NCBI RefSeq assembly: GCF_001613405.1
Contig: NZ_BDCH01000011.1
Location: 186,001-250,000 of the forward strand
DNA length: 64,000 nt
From: Nocardia crassostreae
GTDB taxonomy: Bacteria > Actinomycetota > Actinomycetes > Mycobacteriales > Mycobacteriaceae
Reading direction: 5' to 3'
Below the pieces are notes generated by a model. The model saw nothing but the letters and a program-made list of their open reading frames with translations, made no database searches and was not told the DNA's origin. This document shows positions 18,029 through 27,405 of the stretch, one piece after another (within the stretch, counting starts at the first letter, position 1; each line of letters opens with the position of its first letter). Both the position numbers and the translations under genes were made by a program.

Positions 18029-18034
18029 ACATCT

Positions 18035-18064
18035 TTCGCCCCGTCGCTCTCGCGACGGGGCGAA
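18035..18064. terminator. bidirectional terminator between pth and pks16
   Basis: A perfect 13-bp stem, TTCGCCCCGTCGC (18035-18047) and GCGACGGGGCGAA (18052-18064), encloses a TCTC loop. It is followed by GTTGTT on the plus strand. It lies between convergent stops at 18028 and 18072. Confidence 0.85.
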
Positions 18065-18071
18065 GTTGTTC

Positions 18072-19718
18072 TCAGGACAGGTTGGCGGCCGTCGCCGAAC
18101 GCCGGAGTTTTCCGGAGGATGTCTTCGGCAGCGCGCCCGGCCCGAGTACCGTCACACTGCGCGGCCGCACGCCGACTTCCGAGAACACCGCGTGCACGAC
18201 ATCGTGTTCGATGCGTTTCACCTCGTCGAGATTCTGGTGATCGTTGCTCTCCACTACCACCGCGAAACTCTCTCGTTTCTGCCCGGCGTCCAAGCGGACA
18301 GCCACCGCATTCCCGGGTCGAACGCCCTTGACGCGCAAGGCCGCACGCTCGATATCGGTGGGAAAGATATTGCGCCCGCCCATAATGATGACGTCCTTGA
18401 TGCGGCCGCACACCACCACCAGTCCGTCCTCGGTGAAGTAGCCGATATCGCCGGTGTCCAGCCAGCCCTCGGCATCCACCGCGCTGCGGAATCCGTCCAC
18501 CGTCACATAGCCGGAAGTGACTGCCGGACCGCGTAATTCGATGACACCCACGGAGCGAACCGGCAGCGGCTGCCGATCGGCGTCCACAATGCGACCCTCC
18601 AGATTGTCGACCAGGTAGCCCAGCGTCGGCAGCCTGCGCACCGTGCCGTGATGGTGAGCGGGATCGCGCACCCGCACCGCCTTGCCGATGGCCTCGAGCA
18701 GATCGGCGTCGACGAAATCCAGCACCTGCCCGAGCCCGGGATCCGGAACCGATACGGCCAGAGTGGTTTCGGCCATGCCGTACACCGGCGTCAGGGCCAT
18801 CGGATTGAGCCCGAAGCGCTGCCCGGCGACCGCCATGGCCTCCATGGTGTCGGCGTCCACCGGTTCCGCGCCGTTCCACATATAGCGCACGCTGCTCAGA
18901 TCGAGCGCGCCGTCCTCGGCATTGCGCAGCCTGCGGGCCAGCAGGGAGTACGCGAAATTCGGTGCGGCGGTGACGGTGCCGCGATACTTCGAGATGAGCT
19001 CGGCCCACAGCAGCGGCCTGGTGAGGAAGTCCAGCGGCGTCACGCACACCACCTCGGCGCCGAATTGTATGGGCACGCTGAGGAATCCGACCATGCCCAT
19101 ATCGTGGAACAGCGGCAGCCAGCTGATCATCACATCGTCGTCGAGCTGATATTTCACCCGATCGAACATGGCGTAGGCATTGACGTAGAAGTTCCCGTGC
19201 GTGATCCGCACCGCCTTGGGCGATCCGGTCGAGCCGGATGTCAACTGCAACAGGGCGATATCGTCCTCACCGGTTTCCAGGGGATCGGTGGCCGCGCCCG
19301 CCCGCATGGAATCGATGGTGATGACCGTGATGCCGCGTTCCAGCAAGAGCGGTTCCGCCGCCTCGAACGGCGCACCCAGGATGACCGCCCGCGCCTCGAT
19401 CATGTGCAGCACGGTTTCGGTATCGCGCGCCCACATCATGAGATCCGTGCGCGGCGTGGGCTGGTGCAGCATGGTGATCGAGGCCCCGCGCATCCACACC
19501 GCCTGGCAAGCCGGTGCGATATCGACCGGCATGCCCGCCAGGACCCCCACCGCATCCCCGTGCCCGATCCCGGCCGCCGCCAGCCCGCCCGCCATCCGGC
19601 GCGCGATCTCGTGAATCTCGCCCCACGGCTGCCGTCGCGGCGCATCCGGTTCGCCGGTCACCAACCCGCGACCGGATGTTCGCGCGGTCGCATACATTTC
19701 GTCGGTGAAGCGGCTCAC
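18072..19718 (-). CDS. pks16: acyl-CoA/acyl-AMP ligase, Pks16-like
   Basis: A 548-residue adenylate-forming enzyme (ANL superfamily). Motifs: [18 protein letters not shown] (ATP loop), [20 protein letters not shown] and the C-terminal KTSSGKLRR with the catalytic Lys. Despite the name, it has no ketosynthase or carrier domain; the M. tuberculosis homologue was misnamed. The GTG start at 19718 with GAGGAG upstream gives a length near the family norm. It is 29 bp downstream of egtE on the same strand, so the two may be co-transcribed. The substrate is probably a fatty acid. Confidence 0.88.
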   Translation of the reverse strand: MSRFTDEMYATARTSGRGLVTGEPDAPRRQPWGEIHEIARRMAGGLAAAGIGHGDAVGVLAGMPVDIAPACQAVWMRGASITMLHQPTPRTDLMMWARDTETVLHMIEARAVILGAPFEAAEPLLLERGITVITIDSMRAGAATDPLETGEDDIALLQLTSGSTGSPKAVRITHGNFYVNAYAMFDRVKYQLDDDVMISWLPLFHDMGMVGFLSVPIQFGAEVVCVTPLDFLTRPLLWAELISKYRGTVTAAPNFAYSLLARRLRNAEDGALDLSSVRYMWNGAEPVDADTMEAMAVAGQRFGLNPMALTPVYGMAETTLAVSVPDPGLGQVLDFVDADLLEAIGKAVRVRDPAHHHGTVRRLPTLGYLVDNLEGRIVDADRQPLPVRSVGVIELRGPAVTSGYVTVDGFRSAVDAEGWLDTGDIGYFTEDGLVVVCGRIKDVIIMGGRNIFPTDIERAALRVKGVRPGNAVAVRLDAGQKRESFAVVVESNDHQNLDEVKRIEHDVVHAVFSEVGVRPRSVTVLGPGALPKTSSGKLRRSATAANLS

Positions 19719-19747
19719 GGTCGACTCCTCACACGCTGCCCAGCACC

Positions 19748-20929
19748 TCAACTATCCCGCACGGCGCTGATGAAGCGGTCCAGGTCGTCGAAATCGACGA
19801 AACAGTGCGGGGAGGCGCGCACCACCGAATCGAGATCGCGGGCGGACATATCCAGCAAAGTGGACGAGCGGTGGCTGACGGTCACCGTAATGGCCTGGGC
19901 GGCCAGGCGGTCGCGCACCTCGATGCCGCTCCGGCCGTCGACGGTGAAGGAGACGATGCCCGCGTGCTGGGTGCCGCGGTCGCGCACGGTGACGCGGGGA
20001 ATCTCCTGCAGCGCTTTGCGCAGGTATTCGGCGCGCTCGGCAATGGCCGCGTAGACCTGGGCCGGACCGAGGTCGAGCAGATACCGCACGGCCGCGCCGA
20101 GGCCGAGGCGACCGGCGATATCGCATTCCCAGAATTCGAAGCGGGAGGCGTCGGGGGCGAGGGTGTACTCGCTCGGGGCGGTCCATTCCGCGCTGTGCAG
20201 GTCCAGGCGGCCGGGTTCGAGGGTGGCGGCAAGCTCGGGGCGGAGGTAGAGGAAGCCGGTGCCGCGCGGACCGCGTAGCCATTTGCGGCCGGTGGCCGAG
20301 AGCGCGTCCACTCCGAGCTCGATGACGTCGATGGGGAGCTGTCCGGCGGACTGGCAGGCGTCGAGCAGGGTCAGCGCGCCCGCGCGGCGGGCAATGCGGG
20401 CGGCCTCGGCGACCGGGTTGACCAGGCCGCCATTGGTCGGAACATGCAGTAGCGAGACGATTTTCACGCGCTCGTCGACCATGGCCTTGAGCGCGTCGAG
20501 GTCGAGCTGGCCGCTGCCGTCGCTGGGAATTGCCTCGACGGTGGCGCCGGTCTGCCGAGCGCGTTGCAGGGCGGCAATGGCATTGCTGGCGTAGTCCGCG
20601 CCGGAGATCAGAATGCGGTCGCCGGGACCCAGGGGCACCGAATAGAAGAAATCGGACCAGGAGCGGCTCGCGCTGTCGCTGAGCGCGATATTGCTCGCCT
20701 CGGTGTTGACGAGTTCGCCAATGGCCGTCTTGACGGCGTCCAGATCGGCGAGCCGCTCGTTCGCGGCGCGGTAGCCACCGATCTCCGCCTCGCGGCGCAG
20801 ATGTGCGATGGCGGTGTCGACGACGATCCGCGGCGGCAGGGAGGAACCCGCGCTGTCGAGAAATACCTGATTCTCGCATCCGGGGGTATCAGCGCGCAGA
20901 CCTGCGATGTTCAGCATGGAATCGACCAT
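19748..20929 (-). CDS. egtE: ergothioneine C-S lyase EgtE (class V aminotransferase fold)
   Basis: A 393-residue PLP enzyme. It cleaves hercynylcysteine sulfoxide to ergothioneine in the last step of the pathway. Family features: [11 protein letters not shown] near the N-terminus, [23 protein letters not shown] with the PLP-binding Asp190, and [16 protein letters not shown] with the Schiff-base Lys216. The start at 20929 is one of three close ATGs (20950, 20929, 20917) and none has a strong ribosome-binding site. Class V aminotransferases are similar in sequence, so the EgtE call rests mainly on the divergent egtA-egtB-egtC-egtD genes next door. Confidence 0.85.
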   Translation of the reverse strand: MVDSMLNIAGLRADTPGCENQVFLDSAGSSLPPRIVVDTAIAHLRREAEIGGYRAANERLADLDAVKTAIGELVNTEASNIALSDSASRSWSDFFYSVPLGPGDRILISGADYASNAIAALQRARQTGATVEAIPSDGSGQLDLDALKAMVDERVKIVSLLHVPTNGGLVNPVAEAARIARRAGALTLLDACQSAGQLPIDVIELGVDALSATGRKWLRGPRGTGFLYLRPELAATLEPGRLDLHSAEWTAPSEYTLAPDASRFEFWECDIAGRLGLGAAVRYLLDLGPAQVYAAIAERAEYLRKALQEIPRVTVRDRGTQHAGIVSFTVDGRSGIEVRDRLAAQAITVTVSHRSSTLLDMSARDLDSVVRASPHCFVDFDDLDRFISAVRDS

Positions 20930-21040
20930 ACGTGTTGGTGTGTTCTCCATTTCGTCAGATTTCGTGTCGGTGGGTATGGCTACCCTGGTTTGGTCGGCGT
21001 CGTCTCTTCGGCCGCCGATGCCCAGGAGAGGGAGGTTGGC

Positions 21041-22372
21041 ATGGCTGTCACGGCGTCCCCCACCGAGTTGCCGCGAGTTGCCGCAGGTGGCGCTCGCCCG
21101 GCCGGTGAGCGCAATGGCCACGTCGCACAGGCCCCGACCGGTGAGTTCTCGTCCCGCGCCGCGGCCGAGGCATACGTCGGAAAAGTCTGTTTCAAGCAAG
21201 GTCCACCATCATTGATCGGCGCCGAACTCAAGTGGCTCACCGCCCAAGGTGAGCGTTCGGTGTCCGCCCCGCGCCCCGACCTGACCGAGTTGGCGAGCGC
21301 ACTGGTGCCCTACGCGCCACGGTCGATATCCCCCGAATCCCCGGCGGTCGCACTGCCGGGAGGCAGCCGGGTCACCATCGAACCCGGCGGGCAGATCGAA
21401 TTGTCCTCTGCCCCGTTCGGCGCCGCCGCCGAACTCTGAGAGAATCTGCGCACCGACGCGATCCGCCTGCGGGAGCTCCTCGAATCCCGCGCAATCCGAA
21501 CCTTTTCCGCCGCCGCCGATGAAACGCGGCAGGCTCAGCGGCAGCTCCAATTGCCGCGCTACTCCGCCATGGAGCGTTCCTTCGCCGGTATCGGACCGTT
21601 CGGCACGCTCATGATGTGCAATACCGCCGCCACCCAGGTGAGCGTGGATGCCGGGGCGGATGCCGCGGAGATCGCGGCGCGCTGGACCGCCCTGTACGCC
21701 ATCGGTCCCGCGCTACTGGCGGCTTTCGCCTGTTCCCCGAGTCTGCACGGCGCCCCACCCAGCGCCTGGGCCTCCCAGCGCATGCGCACCTGGCTGCGGC
21801 TGGACCATTTGCGGACCAGGCCACCCGTGCACGACTGGTCCAACCCCATCACCGGGTACGCGCGCTGGGCACTCGATGTGCCCCTGCTGTGCGTGCGCTG
21901 CGACGATGACGGGGATTGGATGGCCCCGCCCGGCGCCACCTTCGCCGACTGGCTGTGCGGCGCTCTCGACGACGAGATCGCCCGCCGCCCCGATCGCACC
22001 GATCTCGACTATCACCTGACCACGGTCTTCCCGCCGGTCCGCGCCGCCGGTCATCTGGAAGTCCGCTATCTCGACGCGCAGCCGGGCGACTCGTGGACCG
22101 TACCGGTGCACGCGGTCGACGCGCTCATGTCCACGCCCGCCGTGGTCGCCGAGGCGATGGCTCTGGCGGCGCAGACCGCCGGGCGCTGGTCGGAGGCGGC
22201 CTGCCGCGGCCTGGCCGATCCGGAGATCCGCGCGGCGGCGGTCGCGCTGCTCGAGCTGGCCGCCGCGCATGCCGGAATGCCCACGGCAGCAATGGAATTG
22301 GCTGCTGCCGCGGAGCGATGTCGGCGCGGCAGCGCGCCACCCGACAGTGGTGATCCCGGGAGCCCGGTATGA
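21041..22372 (+). pseudogene. egtA: glutamate-cysteine ligase EgtA, interrupted by an in-frame TGA
   Basis: A frame of 444 codons encodes an EgtA-like gamma-glutamylcysteine ligase. The first part has GPPSLIGAELKWLT and GGSRVTIEPGGQIELSSAPF (substrate and metal site of the GCS2 fold); the second has MERSFAGIGPFGTLMMCNTAATQVSVDAG, YRAL-type and VFPPVRAAGHLEVRYLDAQPG segments. The frame is broken only by TGA at 21437-21439 (codon 133); reading continues in the same frame as ENLRTDAIRLRE. GGGAGG precedes the ATG at 21041. Both halves are well conserved and have normal codon use. Alternatives are a recent nonsense mutation, a base error, or read-through. A split enzyme is unlikely since the break falls between active-site elements. 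Confidence 0.85.
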
Positions 22373-22466
22373 GCTCCCGGCGCCCGATCGGCACTTCCCG
22401 TAGCGGGGCGGATGCCATCGGGTGCGGTGTGCTGCCTGTTCAATCTTTCGAATTCGGAGTTCTGTC

Positions 22467-23810
22467 ATGACCATTGAGCATCTACCCGGGACCGATCGAG
22501 CCGAGACGGAGCGATTGCGGGGGCGGATAGCGGACTCGCTGGAGCGGGCCCGGCGGCGCACCGCCGGACTCACCGAATGCCTCGACGAGGCGGAGCTGGT
22601 GGCCCAGCATTCGCGCATCATGAGCCCGCTGGTGTGGGATCTGGCGCATATCGGGAACCAGGAGGAGCTGTGGCTGGTTCGCGATGTGGGCGGGCGGGAA
22701 CCGGTGCGGGAGGACATCGATCACCTCTACGACGCGTTCAAGCACGCGCGAGCGGATCGGCCCGCGCTGCCATTGCTGGATCCGGTGCAGGCCCGCGAGT
22801 ACGTGGGCACCGTGCGGAAGAAGGTGTGGGATGTGCTGGAGCGCAGCCCGCTGCGCGGTGACGCGCTGGTGTCGGACGGTTTCGCCTTCGGGATGATCGC
22901 CCAGCACGAACAGCAGCACGACGAGACCATGCTGGCCACGCACCAGCTGCGCACCGGCGAGGCGGTGCTGGCCGCGCCGCCCCCGCCGGTAGCGGCGAAG
23001 CCCGTGCAGGGTGAAGTCGTCATTCCCGCGGGCGAATTCGTCATGGGCACCGACACCGACCCGTGGGCGCTCGACAACGAGCGGCCCGCGCACCCGGTGC
23101 ACGTGCCCGGTTTCGCCATCGACGCCGCGCCCGTCACCAACGAGCAGTACCTGGCCTTCCTGGCCGACGGCGGCTACGACCGCCCGGAGCTGTGGTCCGA
23201 ACGCGGCTGGGGGCACCGCGTCGAAGCCGGGCTGGCGTCCCCGCAGTTCTGGGAGCAGGACGGCGGCGGCCGTTGGCGGCGGCGGGTTTTCGGCACCATG
23301 CAGCCGCTGCGCCCGCACCAGCCGGTGGTGCACGTCTGCTGGTTCGAGGCCGAGGCGTACGCCAACTGGGCGGGCAAACGCCTGCCCACCGAGGCCGAAT
23401 GGGAGAAGGCGGCGCGCTTCGATCCGGAGACGGGCCGCTCCCGCCGCTACCCCTGGGGCGACGCCGATCCCGACCACACCACCGCCAATCTCGGCCAGCA
23501 CCACCTGGAACCGGCCGATGCGGGCGCTTACCCCGCCGGTGCGTCACCCCTCGGTGTCCACCAGTTGATCGGCGACGTCTGGGAATGGACCGCCTCCGGC
23601 TTCGACCCCTACCCCGGCTTCCAGGCCTTCCCCTACCGGGAGTACTCGGAAGTCTTCTACGGAGGCGACTACCGCGTCCTGCGCGGCGGCTCCTTCGGCG
23701 CCGACCAGGTCGCCGCCCGCGGCACCTTCCGCAACTGGGACCACCCCATCCGCCGCCAGATCTTCTCCGGCTTCCGCCTGGCCCGCGACCTCCGATCGGG
23801 CGAACTCTGA
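22467..23810 (+). CDS. egtB: hercynine oxygenase (sulfoxide synthase) EgtB
   Basis: A 447-residue non-haem iron enzyme. It couples hercynine to gamma-glutamylcysteine (or cysteine in other types) with O2. The N-terminal DinB-like domain carries the three-His iron site: His61 in WDLAHIGNQEELW, and His147 and His151 in HEQQHDE. The C-terminal part is the formylglycine-generating-enzyme-like (FGE-sulfatase) domain (IPAGEFVMGTD, LPTEAEWEKAARFD, GDVWEWT, LRGGSF). The start at MTIEHLPG has CGGAG upstream. Its TGA overlaps the egtC ATG by one base, so translation is coupled. Confidence 0.96.
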   Translation: MTIEHLPGTDRAETERLRGRIADSLERARRRTAGLTECLDEAELVAQHSRIMSPLVWDLAHIGNQEELWLVRDVGGREPVREDIDHLYDAFKHARADRPALPLLDPVQAREYVGTVRKKVWDVLERSPLRGDALVSDGFAFGMIAQHEQQHDETMLATHQLRTGEAVLAAPPPPVAAKPVQGEVVIPAGEFVMGTDTDPWALDNERPAHPVHVPGFAIDAAPVTNEQYLAFLADGGYDRPELWSERGWGHRVEAGLASPQFWEQDGGGRWRRRVFGTMQPLRPHQPVVHVCWFEAEAYANWAGKRLPTEAEWEKAARFDPETGRSRRYPWGDADPDHTTANLGQHHLEPADAGAYPAGASPLGVHQLIGDVWEWTASGFDPYPGFQAFPYREYSEVFYGGDYRVLRGGSFGADQVAARGTFRNWDHPIRRQIFSGFRLARDLRSGEL

Positions 23811-25345
23811 TGTGCCGCCACATCGGCTACCTCGGCCCACCCGTCCCCGTGGGCGAAATCCTCACCCGCGGCCCCCATTCCCTGCGCACCCAGTCCTGGG
23901 CCCCCGGGGAGATGCGCGGCGGCGGCACCATCAACGCCGACGGCTTCGGCGTCGCCTGGTGGACCCCGGCCGCACCGCCGGACCACGGCCCCGGCGTCAT
24001 CTGGCACGGCGGCATGCCCCCGGATCCCTCCGAGGACTCGTCCACCGGGCAGGGGCGGTCGCATACCGCTGCGGGTACCAGCGGCGTCGATCGGGAGTGG
24101 AGTGCGGGTCCAGCGCCTCTGGTCGTGAGCCGCTACCGCAATGCGGCGCCGATCTGGACCGACCCGGCGGTGGATGAAGTGCTGCCGCAACTGCGTTCGA
24201 CGGCGGTGCTGGGCGCCATTCGATCCGCCACCGTCGGCATGCCGGTGGAGCGGGCGGCGTGCGCGCCGTTCACACACGGGAGCTGGGCATTCAGTCACAA
24301 CGGTGCGATACCGGACTGGCGGCACGCGCTGACCGCCGTTGCGCTCGAGTTCGATTCGCCCCCGCTGCTGGAGGCCGAGTCGCTGACGGATTCGGCCGCA
24401 CTCTGGGTGATTCTGCGCGGGCTGCTCGAGGGTTCGGCGGAGACCGGCGCGGAGGACACCGGTGGTGAGGACACGGGTGCGTCGAGCGAAAGGCGCACTG
24501 TGCCAGGAACACCCGAGCCCAGCCACGGTGGTACACGTCCGCCGGGCGCGGACGCCGCCGCACCGGATGAGGACGCCGTGCCGCCGGGTGCGGCGAGCTT
24601 CAGCACGACCGTTTCGTTCGGCTCCGCGGTGAGCGTCAGCACGACCTCCGGTGCGCAGCCGCAGGTCACGTCGTGGAGCTGGACGACCGGCGAGGAAGTC
24701 GGCGGTGCGGCGGAGGAGGCGAAAGGCCCCGGCGGCACCGCCGGGGAAGCCCGAATTCACGGCCAGTCCATGGTCTTCGGACCGGGTGGCGCCACGGCCT
24801 GGAGCTGGACGGTCGGCGGTTCGGAGAAGGGCGCCTCGCGATGGGGAACCGCCGCGGACGCGGCGGACCCGGCGGGCAGCGCTCGCGCGTCGCGTCGCCG
24901 ACAGCCCGCCTCCGATGCGGAGTCCGGCAGCGGAGCGACGGGCGCGGCCGAGTCCGGTGGAGGGAGAACGGGCGGCGCGGAAACCCCCGGCGGCCAGTAC
25001 AGCGGCGGTCAGGGAGCGGGTTCACCCGGTCACGGTGCGGGGGAGAGCGCCGGGCGGGGTGTGGCTCCGGATGTCGCGTTGCGGATGGTGGTGCGGGCCG
25101 TATTGGCGCGGTCGCCGCGGGCGCGGCTGAACTTGCTGTTGGGGGATGGGGAGACGTTGTGGGCTACGACCGTGCATCACTCGTTGTCGGTATTGGTGAC
25201 CGAGGAGTTCGCGGTGGTGGCTTCGGAACCGTATGACGGGGACCCGCGGTGGCGGGCGATCGGCGATCGGCAATTGGTGGGTGTGCGGCCCGGATGGGTG
25301 TCGGTGCAACCGCTGGATAGCGAAACTGGGAAGGCTTCTTCATGA
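23810..25345 (+). CDS. egtC: ergothioneine amidohydrolase EgtC with large inserted low-complexity region
   Basis: A 511-residue class II glutamine amidotransferase-like hydrolase that removes glutamate from the gamma-glutamyl hercynylcysteine sulfoxide intermediate. The N-terminal nucleophile Cys2 (MCRHIGYLG) and the NADGFGVAWW, AFSHNG and EAESLTDSAALW motifs are intact. The family norm is around 230 residues. Two inserts explain the excess: one at ~69-103, and one at ~207-418 that is rich in Gly, Ser, Ala, Glu and Thr and includes the repeated TSWSWT / TAWSWT motif. The core resumes with DVALRMVVRAVLARSP. The egtD ATG overlaps the stop by 4 bp. The inserted part shows no known domain and no intein motifs. 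Confidence 0.9.
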   Translation: MCRHIGYLGPPVPVGEILTRGPHSLRTQSWAPGEMRGGGTINADGFGVAWWTPAAPPDHGPGVIWHGGMPPDPSEDSSTGQGRSHTAAGTSGVDREWSAGPAPLVVSRYRNAAPIWTDPAVDEVLPQLRSTAVLGAIRSATVGMPVERAACAPFTHGSWAFSHNGAIPDWRHALTAVALEFDSPPLLEAESLTDSAALWVILRGLLEGSAETGAEDTGGEDTGASSERRTVPGTPEPSHGGTRPPGADAAAPDEDAVPPGAASFSTTVSFGSAVSVSTTSGAQPQVTSWSWTTGEEVGGAAEEAKGPGGTAGEARIHGQSMVFGPGGATAWSWTVGGSEKGASRWGTAADAADPAGSARASRRRQPASDAESGSGATGAAESGGGRTGGAETPGGQYSGGQGAGSPGHGAGESAGRGVAPDVALRMVVRAVLARSPRARLNLLLGDGETLWATTVHHSLSVLVTEEFAVVASEPYDGDPRWRAIGDRQLVGVRPGWVSVQPLDSETGKASS

Positions 25346-26313
25346 ATTCGGCTGAGCTGGAAATACATCTGACCGACGACGATTTGACGGCGGCGCTGCG
25401 CACGGATGTGCGGACCGGGCTGACGGCGACGCCCAAGTGGTTGCCGCCCAAGTGGTTCTACGATGCGCGCGGCAGCGAGCTGTTCGAGGCGATCACCGAA
25501 TTGCCGGAGTACTACCCGACGCGGACCGAACGGGCCCTGCTGGAGCGGGTGGTCGGGGAGATCGCGCAGGTCGCGCAGGCCGAGGTGCTGGTGGAGCTCG
25601 GGGCCGGATCGGCCGCCAAGACGCGGCTGCTGCTGGAGGCGCTGACCTCCGGTGGGCCATTGAAAACCTATGTGCCGCAGGATGTATCGGTGGCAGCGCT
25701 GAGCGCGGCCGCCGAACAGGTGGCGGCGGAGTTCCCGCGGCTCGGCGTGCACGGCGTGGTCAGCGACTTCACCGCCACGCTCGACAATCTGCCCCGCGGC
25801 GGGCGGCGCATGATCGCCTTCCTGGGCGGCACCATCGGCAATCTCGTTCCGGCGGAGCGGGCCGCGTTCCTGGGCGGGATCCACGAGGTGCTGGAGCCGG
25901 GGGAGCAGCTGCTGCTCGGCGCCGGTCTGGTGATCGATCCCGCCATTCTGGTGCCCGCCTACGACGATGCCGCCGACGTGACCGCGGAGTTCAATCGCAA
26001 TGTGCTGCACGTGCTCAACAAGCGCCTGGACGCCGATTTCGCACCCGAGAAGTTCGAGCACGTCGCCATCTGGGACGCCGACCAGGAGTGGATCGAAATG
26101 CGGTTGCGGGCAACCGAACCCATGCGGGTCACGATCGCGGACCTGGATCTGACGGTCGACTTCGCCGCGGGTGAGGAGCTGCGCACCGAGATCTCGGCGA
26201 AGTTCCAGCGTGCGAGCTTCGAAAAAGAGCTTGCCACAGCGGGTTTCGCAACCGAGCGGGTATGGTCCGATCCGGACGAGCGATTCGCGCTGTTCCTGGC
26301 CGAACGCCGGTAG
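25342..26313 (+). CDS. egtD: L-histidine N(alpha)-methyltransferase EgtD
   Basis: A 323-residue SAM-dependent enzyme that trimethylates histidine to hercynine, the first step of ergothioneine synthesis. It contains PKWFYDARGSELFEAITELP and YYPTRTERALL (substrate-binding N-terminal lobe), VELGAGSAAKTRLLL (SAM motif I), IAFLGGTIGN, and the Glu/Ser-rich segment LRATEPMRVTIADLD. The length is close to the family norm. It overlaps egtC by ATGA and is the last gene of the egtA-B-C-D operon. Expression is likely tied to the promoter between egtE and egtA. Confidence 0.96.
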   Translation: MNSAELEIHLTDDDLTAALRTDVRTGLTATPKWLPPKWFYDARGSELFEAITELPEYYPTRTERALLERVVGEIAQVAQAEVLVELGAGSAAKTRLLLEALTSGGPLKTYVPQDVSVAALSAAAEQVAAEFPRLGVHGVVSDFTATLDNLPRGGRRMIAFLGGTIGNLVPAERAAFLGGIHEVLEPGEQLLLGAGLVIDPAILVPAYDDAADVTAEFNRNVLHVLNKRLDADFAPEKFEHVAIWDADQEWIEMRLRATEPMRVTIADLDLTVDFAAGEELRTEISAKFQRASFEKELATAGFATERVWSDPDERFALFLAERR

Positions 26314-26367
26314 CGTACCGGTCGAATCCGGCAATGGCGGCGGGGCCCGCGGTTACCATCGAGAACA

Positions 26368-26760
26368 GTGAAGCCGTGGGAGATTTTCGGCCTCTGTCTC
26401 GGAGTCGCCGCATTCTGTATCGCCCTGCCGCCGTTGCTCGGCTGGCGTCGTGCCCGCCTGTGGCTGCTGGGCGGCCTATTGCTGCTGGCGGGCGCGGCCG
26501 CCCTGCTGTTCCTGCCGCTGCCGCATCCGGTCGGCGATGTGGACTGCGGCACGGTGCTGCACCCGCGCCACGAATGGATAGGCCCGCCAATCTGTTTCGA
26601 TCCGTTCAGCTGCAGCGAACCCGATTTCCGGGTGCAGTGCGAGAGCAATCGCACCGACCGCATGCAGATCATCGCCCTGCTCACCCTCGGCGCGACCGGC
26701 ATTGTGCTGCTCAGCGTGCGCGCCCTCCGCCGCGCCGACCGCACCGGCGCGGACGGCTGA
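26368..26760 (+). CDS. small membrane protein, unknown function
   Basis: A 130-residue protein that I do not recognise. It has two N-terminal hydrophobic helices (about residues 5-25 and 30-50), a loop of about 50 residues with four Cys (Cys60, plus three in a short ICFDPFSCSEPDFRVQC stretch) and a C-terminal helix (about 100-118). The loop is probably extracytoplasmic and could hold disulphides. The GTG start follows GAGAACA. It lies 54 bp after egtD and only 2 bp before the converging DUF2461 gene, so it may be part of the egt transcript. Confidence 0.7.
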   Translation: MKPWEIFGLCLGVAAFCIALPPLLGWRRARLWLLGGLLLLAGAAALLFLPLPHPVGDVDCGTVLHPRHEWIGPPICFDPFSCSEPDFRVQCESNRTDRMQIIALLTLGATGIVLLSVRALRRADRTGADG

Positions 26761-26762
26761 AC

Positions 26763-27401
26763 CTATTTCTGCGCCGTGACCGCGCCCAGCCACTCCACCA
26801 GCGGCCGGATGCCCTCCCAGGACTTGCGGATCTCGTCCGCCGCCTCGGGCTTGGTCAGCCAGGCGGGTGCGCCGAATTCACGTCCGGCGGTGAGGGATTG
26901 GTGGCGCAGCAGATCGATGCGCGGATGATCGGCGGAATAGCCCTTGGGCTTCGTCTTCAGCTTGTCGCCGCCGATCGTGAATCCGTCCGAGACCAATTGC
27001 GCGAGCAGGGCTTCCAACTCCGCCCCGCGCACCTCGTCGTCGATGGCGGTGCGCAGCGCGGCGAGCTGTGCGGGCGAGGCGGTGTACATGCCGCCGCCCA
27101 CGAACAGCCCGGCCGCGCCGATCTGCACGTACCAGCCCGTGTACTGGGCGGTGTGCACAACCGCGCCCTGATGAGTCTTGTAGGTCGACTTGTCCTTCGA
27201 GAATCGGACGTCGCGATACGGCCGGAATATCTTGGCCGTACCGAAATCCGCCTCCAGGTCCGTGACCAGCGCCTGCATGGGGTCGCGCACCGACTCCTCC
27301 CAGACCTGCTTGTTGCCGGACCAGAAGGCCTTGGAGTTGTCGGCTTCGAGATCCTCGTAGAAATCGAGTCCGGCGAGCGGGAATCCGGTGAAACGGGGCA
27401 T
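26763..27401 (-). CDS. DUF2461 family protein
   Basis: A 212-residue protein that fits the DUF2461/TIGR02453 family: FTGFPLAGLDFYEDLEADNSKAFW at the N-terminus, then RPYRDVRFSKDKSTYKTHQGAVVH, GWYVQIGAAGLFVGGGMY and KTKPKGYSADHPRIDLLRHQSL. These motifs are diagnostic. The family has no established activity; toxin-like or nucleotide-related roles have been suggested. Probably cytosolic, since there is no signal peptide. It is 4 bp upstream of the stop of the QPYG-repeat protein gene on the same strand but at the end of that transcript. Confidence 0.85.
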   Translation of the reverse strand: MPRFTGFPLAGLDFYEDLEADNSKAFWSGNKQVWEESVRDPMQALVTDLEADFGTAKIFRPYRDVRFSKDKSTYKTHQGAVVHTAQYTGWYVQIGAAGLFVGGGMYTASPAQLAALRTAIDDEVRGAELEALLAQLVSDGFTIGGDKLKTKPKGYSADHPRIDLLRHQSLTAGREFGAPAWLTKPEAADEIRKSWEGIRPLVEWLGAVTAQK

Positions 27402-27405
27402 GGCT

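Noticed and set aside
21437-21439. Selenocysteine codon in egtA
   Set aside because: EgtA has no known selenoprotein form, no selenium genes are in the window, and no SECIS-like hairpin stands out just downstream.
24428-25063. Intein or mobile domain in EgtC
   Set aside because: The insert lacks a Cys/Ser start with a terminal His-Asn, the splicing blocks and a homing endonuclease. It looks like expanded low-complexity sequence.
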